DNA from: Cryobacterium sp. Y11
GTDB lineage: Bacteria > Actinomycetota > Actinomycetes > Actinomycetales > Microbacteriaceae
Direction: 5' to 3'
DNA length: 64,000 nt
Assembly: GCF_002929535.1 (NCBI RefSeq)
Contig: NZ_PJJO01000057.1
Coordinates: 186,001 to 250,000, forward strand
Part shown: positions 59,715 to 64,000 of the stretch, in pieces
Numbering within the stretch: position 1 is the first letter of the stretch
Layout: the number at the start of each line of letters is the position of its first letter
Made by a program: the position numbers and the translations under genes
Notes under the pieces: generated by a model
Databases searched by the model: none
The model's input: only the letters and a program-made list of their open reading frames with translations
What the model was told of the DNA's origin: nothing

Positions 59715-61771
59715 GTGACACCGTGCTTTTTGACACCGTCCTGGTCGCCAATCGCGGCGAAATCGCCTGCCGCATCATCCGCACGCTGCGTGACCGGGGC
59801 ATCCGCTCCATTGCCGTCTACAGCGACGCCGACGTTCACGCTCGTCATGTGTCGCTAGCGGATGCCGCGGTGCGCCTCGGCGGCGCCGCCCCGGCCGACA
59901 GCTACCTCAACGCCCCAGCCGTTTTGGCCGCTGCGGCCCGAACCGGCGCGCAGGCAATCCACCCCGGCTACGGTTTCCTGAGCGAGAACCAGGCCTTTGC
60001 GCAGGCCTGCGCGGCGGCCGGGATCGTGTTCATCGGGCCAAGCGTGCACGCGCTGGCCGTGATGGGCGACAAGATCCGCTCGAAGAACCATGTGGCCGGC
60101 TACGGGGTGCCGATCATTCCAGGCGTTGCGCAGCCGGGCCTTAGCAACGCGCAACTCATCGAGGCAGCCGTCGACGTTGGCTACCCGATGCTGATCAAGC
60201 CTTCAGCTGGCGGCGGCGGCAAGGGCATGCACGTGGTGGAACGGGCTGAAGACCTGCCGGCCACCCTCGAAACCGCACGGCGGGTGGCGCTCGGCGCGTT
60301 CGGCGACGACACCCTGCTGCTCGAACGCCTCGTGGCGACCCCGCGGCATATCGAGGTGCAGGTGCTCGCCGACAACCACGGCGCCGTCATCCACCTCGGC
60401 GAGCGTGAGTGCTCGTTGCAGCGACGGCACCAGAAGGTGATCGAGGAGGCGCCCTCGCCCCTGCTCGACGAGGCTGTCCGGGCGCGCATCGGCGAGGCGG
60501 CCTGTGCCGCCGCCCGCAGCGTGGGCTACAGCGGCGTCGGCACGGTGGAATTTCTGGTAGCCGCGGCCGCGCCAGACGACTTCTTCTTTATGGAGATGAA
60601 CACGCGCCTGCAGGTAGAACACCCGGTCACCGAGATGGTCACCGGCCTCGACCTCGTTGACTGGCAGCTGCGCATCGCAGCGGGGGAGCCGCTCACGATC
60701 AAACAATCAGACATATGCCTTACCGGGCATGCGATCGAAGCGCGGGTATACGCCGAGAACCCCGCGCGCGGATTCCTGCCGACCACTGGCACCGTTCTGC
60801 AGTTGCACGAGGCCACCGGCGAGGGCGTGCGGGTCGACAGTTCGCTGGCCCCGGGTCTCACCATCGCCTCGCACTACGACCCGATGCTCGCCAAGGTAAT
60901 CGCCTGGGCTCCCACCCGTCTCGAGGCACTCAGCCGACTCGACCGGGCGCTCGCCGACACCGTCGTGCTCGGCGTGCACACCAATATCGAGTACCTGCGG
61001 CTTCTGTTGGCGGATGCCGACGTGCGCGCCGGTCGCCTCGACACCGGCCTGATTGAGCGCAAGCTTCTGGGCCTCACGTTTCGCGGCGCCGACCAGCACC
61101 TGCTCGCGGCCGCTGCGCTGTTCCTGCACGGGCGTGCGGTAGCCCGGTCCGATCTAGCCGCGTCTCATCTGGCCGGCGGGAACGGCGTGTGGACGCGACC
61201 GAGCGGGTGGCGGATCGGTTCACCGTTCCCGGTGCGGTACTCCCTGGGGGTGAGCGCGACCGAATTCGTCGACCTGCGGGTCGTCGGGGAGCCGGGGGCG
61301 GCATCCGTGTCGGTCGGTGACGGGCCCGCTGTGTCGGCTGGCCTAGCGCCGGTCGAAGGCCGCGCTGGCGCATTCAGCGTCGACTACGTCGGCGAGACCC
61401 GCGTGTTTGCCATCGAGCAGTCCGGGGCGCACGTACACATCGGCGCCGATGGCTTCTCCCTCGAGCTGCGGCACCGTTCCCGAGTTGAACAGCTCGCGGA
61501 ACACCTCGAAGCCCCGAGCCGCGTGCCAGGGGCGGTCAGCCCCGACGTGCGCTCGCCAATGCCCGGCACCGTCATCGCCGTGCACGCCGCCACCGGCGAC
61601 ACCGTCACAGCTGGGCAAACCATCCTCGTGGTCGAGGCCATGAAGATGGAGCACAAACTCGTGGCCGCCACGGCGGGCCGCGTCACCGTGAATCTCAAGA
61701 CCGGCGACCTCGTGGCCCTCGACCAGATCGTCGCTACCGTCACCATTACAGACAAGGAAGACCCAGAATGA
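59711..61771 (+). CDS. accA1: Acyl-CoA carboxylase alpha subunit (biotin carboxylase-BCCP)
   Basis: 686 residues: biotin carboxylase domains ([55 protein letters not shown]), a linker, and a biotinyl domain with Lys645 in [11 protein letters not shown]. Carboxylates its own biotin with ATP and bicarbonate for the beta subunit. Overlaps both neighbours by 4 bp. Confidence 0.93.
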   Translation: MSDTVLFDTVLVANRGEIACRIIRTLRDRGIRSIAVYSDADVHARHVSLADAAVRLGGAAPADSYLNAPAVLAAAARTGAQAIHPGYGFLSENQAFAQACAAAGIVFIGPSVHALAVMGDKIRSKNHVAGYGVPIIPGVAQPGLSNAQLIEAAVDVGYPMLIKPSAGGGGKGMHVVERAEDLPATLETARRVALGAFGDDTLLLERLVATPRHIEVQVLADNHGAVIHLGERECSLQRRHQKVIEEAPSPLLDEAVRARIGEAACAAARSVGYSGVGTVEFLVAAAAPDDFFFMEMNTRLQVEHPVTEMVTGLDLVDWQLRIAAGEPLTIKQSDICLTGHAIEARVYAENPARGFLPTTGTVLQLHEATGEGVRVDSSLAPGLTIASHYDPMLAKVIAWAPTRLEALSRLDRALADTVVLGVHTNIEYLRLLLADADVRAGRLDTGLIERKLLGLTFRGADQHLLAAAALFLHGRAVARSDLAASHLAGGNGVWTRPSGWRIGSPFPVRYSLGVSATEFVDLRVVGEPGAASVSVGDGPAVSAGLAPVEGRAGAFSVDYVGETRVFAIEQSGAHVHIGADGFSLELRHRSRVEQLAEHLEAPSRVPGAVSPDVRSPMPGTVIAVHAATGDTVTAGQTILVVEAMKMEHKLVAATAGRVTVNLKTGDLVALDQIVATVTITDKEDPE

Positions 61772-62934
61772 GCTACGAACTCACCCCCGAATACCAGACT
61801 CTCAGTGACTCCGTGCGCGACTTCGCCGACACCGTCGTCGCCCCCGCCGCCTACGAATACGACACCTCGCGCAGCCTGCCCTATGGCATCATCGCCCAGA
61901 TGGGTGAGATGGGCTTGTTCGGACTGCCGTTCCCCGTCGAGTACGGCGGCCAGGGCAAGGACTATTTCGCGCTCTGCCTCGCCGTGGAGCAGCTCGCGCG
62001 CGTCGACCAGAGCATCGCCGTCACGCTCGAGGCCGGCGTGGGCCTGGGCATCATGCCGGTGTACCGCAGCGGCACCGAGGCTCAGAAACACGAGTGGGTT
62101 CCGCGCCTCGCAAGTGGCTCGGCGCTCGCCGCGTTCGGCCTCACCGAAGCGGATGCCGGATCCGACGCGGCGGGTACCAAGACCACCGCCGAGCTCACGG
62201 GCGGCGAATGGGTCATCAACGGAACGAAGCAGTTCATCACCAATTCCGGTTCGGACATCACGCGCCTCGTCACGGTCACTGCGGTGACGGGGCAGTCCAC
62301 CCGCGCCGATGGTTCGATCAAGAAGGAACTCACCGCCATCCTGGTACCGACACCGACCCCCGGTTTCACAGCACTGCCGCCATACGACAAGGTCGGCTGG
62401 CACACCTCGGACACCCACCCGCTCGTGTTTGACAACGTGCGCGTGCCGGAGGCCAACCTGCTCGGTGAGCGCGGCCGCGGCTTCGCGAACTTCGTGCAGA
62501 CACTCGATGAGGGCCGCATTGCCTTTGCAGCGCTGTGCACCGGCGCGGCGCAGGGCTGCCTCGAGGAGTCGATCCGCTACGCGAACAGCCGTAATGTCTT
62601 CGGCCGCTCGATCGGCTCCAATCAGCACATCGCGTTCAAGATTGCGCGGATGCAGGCGCGTGTGCACACCGCCCGCCTGGCCTACTACGATGCGGCGCTG
62701 AAAATGATCACTGGCAAGTCGTTCAAGATGGAGGCCTCGATCGCCAAGATGGTCGGCAGCGAAGCGGCCATGGACAACGCCCGCGATGCTACGCAGATCT
62801 TCGGCGGATACGGCTTTCTGAATGAGAATCCGGTCGCGCGGCACTATCGTGATTCCAAGGTGCTCGAGCTCGGCGAGGGCACAACCGAGGTGCAACTCAT
62901 GGTCATTGCCCGTTCACTCGGTTTCGCGGCCTGA
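61768..62934 (+). CDS. Acyl-CoA dehydrogenase (FadE19-like)
   Basis: 388 residues. FAD-binding AAFGLTEADAGSDAAGTKTTAEL and NGTKQFITNSG; catalytic Glu region ELGEGTTEVQ, with Glu at the MCAD position (isovaleryl-CoA dehydrogenases use another position), so the enzyme may prefer 2-methyl- or straight short-chain acyl-CoA, or be the branched-chain enzyme of this cluster (M. tuberculosis FadE19 in the same order). Also QIFGGYGFLNENPVARHYRDSKV. ATGA overlap. Confidence 0.9.
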   Translation: MSYELTPEYQTLSDSVRDFADTVVAPAAYEYDTSRSLPYGIIAQMGEMGLFGLPFPVEYGGQGKDYFALCLAVEQLARVDQSIAVTLEAGVGLGIMPVYRSGTEAQKHEWVPRLASGSALAAFGLTEADAGSDAAGTKTTAELTGGEWVINGTKQFITNSGSDITRLVTVTAVTGQSTRADGSIKKELTAILVPTPTPGFTALPPYDKVGWHTSDTHPLVFDNVRVPEANLLGERGRGFANFVQTLDEGRIAFAALCTGAAQGCLEESIRYANSRNVFGRSIGSNQHIAFKIARMQARVHTARLAYYDAALKMITGKSFKMEASIAKMVGSEAAMDNARDATQIFGGYGFLNENPVARHYRDSKVLELGEGTTEVQLMVIARSLGFAA

Positions 62935-62956
62935 CCTGACTGAATCGGAGAAGTGG

Positions 62957-63466
62957 ATGCCAGACCCCGGTACCGAAGACGGCCCGCCGAAGCGCAACCC
63001 GGTCGAACAGCGCGGCCTCTACTTCGAGGAGTTCGACCTGGCCGCGCTGTACCAGCACCGTCCCGGCCGCACCGTGACCGAGGCCGACAACGTACTGTTT
63101 ACGACGATGACCATGAACACGCAGGCGTTACATCTCGATGCGGCGTGGTCGGCGACGCAGCCGTTTGGCGAACGCCTGGTCAATTCCATGTTTACCCTCT
63201 CGACCATGGTGGGCAGCTCGGTCGCCCAGTTGACCCAGGGCACGATCGTGGCGAACCTGGGATTTTCGGCCGTGACGTTTCCGCATCCGCTGCATCACGG
63301 CGACACCCTGTACTCGGAGACCATCGTCACCGACAAACGGCGCTCGAGGAGCCGACCAGGGCAGGGTGTCATCACGCTCGAACACACCGGCCGCAACCAA
63401 GACGGTGTCGTTGTCGGTACAGCCGTGCGTACCGTGCTGGTTTGGTGCCGGGAGGCAGCAGCATGA
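62957..63466 (+). CDS. MaoC-family hydratase
   Basis: 169 residues, hot-dog fold: GLYFEEFDLAALYQHRPGRTVTEADNVLFTTMTMNTQALHLD with the MaoC Asp/His region, and FPHPLHHGDTLYSETIV. Corresponds to Rv2499c in order. Because no crotonase-type hydratase is in the cluster, it probably hydrates 3-methylglutaconyl-CoA or a related product of the carboxylase. GGAG 7 bases upstream of ATG 62957. Confidence 0.85.
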   Translation: MPDPGTEDGPPKRNPVEQRGLYFEEFDLAALYQHRPGRTVTEADNVLFTTMTMNTQALHLDAAWSATQPFGERLVNSMFTLSTMVGSSVAQLTQGTIVANLGFSAVTFPHPLHHGDTLYSETIVTDKRRSRSRPGQGVITLEHTGRNQDGVVVGTAVRTVLVWCREAAA

Positions 63467-64000
63467 GCGACCCGTTCGATTCAGACTCGTTCGATTCAGG
63501 TCAATTCGACGACAACCTCGAGTCGGCCGGCCCAGACCCCTTCGACGACAGTCCAACCGGGCTGAGCCCGTTCACCCCTGCACCATTCACCCTCGGCCCA
63601 GCACTGCTGTTCTGCCCGGCCGACCGGCCCGAACGCTATGCAAAGGCGGCTGATCGCGCCGACGCGGTCGTTCTCGACCTCGAAGACGCTGTGACGCCGA
63701 CTGCCCGAGTGGCCGCGCGGCGCGCGCTGCTGGAGCATCCGCTCGACCCTGCCCGCACGATCGTGCGCATCAACCCGGCCGACACCGCGGACTTCGCGCT
63801 CGATCTGGCCGCGCTGGAGCGCACGGACTACCGCACCATCATGCTCGCCAAGACCGTCTGCTCCGGCCACGTCGAGATGCTTGGTGGTTATCGGGTGATC
63901 GCGCTGTGCGAAACCGCCGCCGGCATTCTTGCAGCGGCCGAAATTGCTGCCGCACGAAACGTCGTTGCCCTTATGTGGGGCGCCGAAGACCTCGTCGCCT
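63463..64000 (+). CDS. citE: CitE-like (HpcH/HpaI) lyase, 3' partial
   Basis: Starts at ATG 63463, overlapping the MaoC stop, and continues past the window. After an unusual ~40-residue acidic N-terminus (DSDSFDSGQFDD) the CitE fold begins: ALLFCPADRPERYAKAADRADAVVLDLEDAVTP with the Mg-binding Glu/Asp, then TIVRINPADT and VIALCETAAGILAAAEIAAARNVVALMWGAEDL. In this cluster it may cleave 3-hydroxy-3-methylglutaryl-CoA or a similar acyl-CoA, replacing a LiuE-type lyase. Confidence 0.9.
   Translation, partial: MSDPFDSDSFDSGQFDDNLESAGPDPFDDSPTGLSPFTPAPFTLGPALLFCPADRPERYAKAADRADAVVLDLEDAVTPTARVAARRALLEHPLDPARTIVRINPADTADFALDLAALERTDYRTIMLAKTVCSGHVEMLGGYRVIALCETAAGILAAAEIAAARNVVALMWGAEDLVA

Noticed and set aside
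61384..62895. Long antisense frame over the acyl-CoA dehydrogenase gene
   Set aside because: GC-driven shadow; no domains, and the plus-strand gene is certain.
1..64000. tRNA, rRNA, prophage or intact insertion sequences
   Set aside because: I found no cloverleaf, ribosomal RNA, phage structural or transposase sequence; small RNAs cannot be excluded by eye.

Overview
The window is chromosomal DNA from a high-GC actinobacterium, most likely a member of the Microbacteriaceae (Micrococcales). The evidence is a mycothiol S-conjugate amidase (mycothiol is actinobacterial), a DUF7882 protein of the type common in Microbacteriaceae, core gene order shared with other actinobacteria, and many genes whose -10 box (TANNNT) lies 6-7 bases before the start codon, the layout of leaderless actinobacterial transcripts. 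I found no rRNA, tRNA, CRISPR array, prophage or intact insertion sequence.

Layout. 0-3 kb: the 3' part of a GH1 glycosidase homologue without its catalytic glutamates, then a decayed two-gene ABC exporter (in-frame stops, a 35-bp duplication, a hexanucleotide expansion), then a G-rich microsatellite and a 62-bp tandem repeat. 3-11 kb: GNAT and VOC proteins, a LemA/M48 peptidase pair, a YcaQ-type DNA glycosylase, and a four-gene binding-protein-dependent ABC importer. 11-20.3 kb: conserved core (AI-2E permease, threonine ammonia-lyase, greA, DUF4307, mca, small membrane protein, hemolysin III, Z-prenyl diphosphate synthase, class V aminotransferase, PIN-PhoH ATPase); the greA-to-prenyl-synthase part matches Mycobacterium tuberculosis Rv1080c-Rv1086. 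20.3-26 kb: a sparse accessory stretch with a DUF3140 protein, small membrane proteins, a damaged RelE/Phd toxin-antitoxin pair, an MFS pump and long inverted repeats. 26-43 kb: protealysin with its emfourin-type inhibitor, three luciferase-like flavin oxidoreductases, a second AI-2E permease, a 983-residue kinase / M23-like / class III aminotransferase fusion, rpsO, an APC permease, an SGNH-GAF protein, and pnp.

43-52 kb: an ArsR-family regulator resembling M. tuberculosis Rv0081, converging on a six-gene operon (NuoB-, HyfB-, HyfC-, HyfE-, HyfF- and HyfG-like) in the same order as Rv0082-Rv0087. The large subunit lacks all four cysteines that would hold a NiFe centre and the small subunit lacks one of four cluster cysteines, so this is a hydrogenase-shaped, complex-I-like membrane complex that should not be a hydrogenase. 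I consider it the most interesting system in the window.

52-64 kb: a branched-chain amino acid degradation region. An Lrp/AsnC regulator is divergent from a three-gene 2-oxoacid dehydrogenase operon (E1 alpha, E1 beta, E2). After a pterin dehydratase/VOC fusion and a decayed VapBC module, a TetR regulator is divergent from acyl-CoA carboxylase beta and alpha subunits, an acyl-CoA dehydrogenase, a MaoC hydratase and a CitE-like lyase that runs off the window. Two palindromes between the TetR gene and the carboxylase operon are its probable operators.
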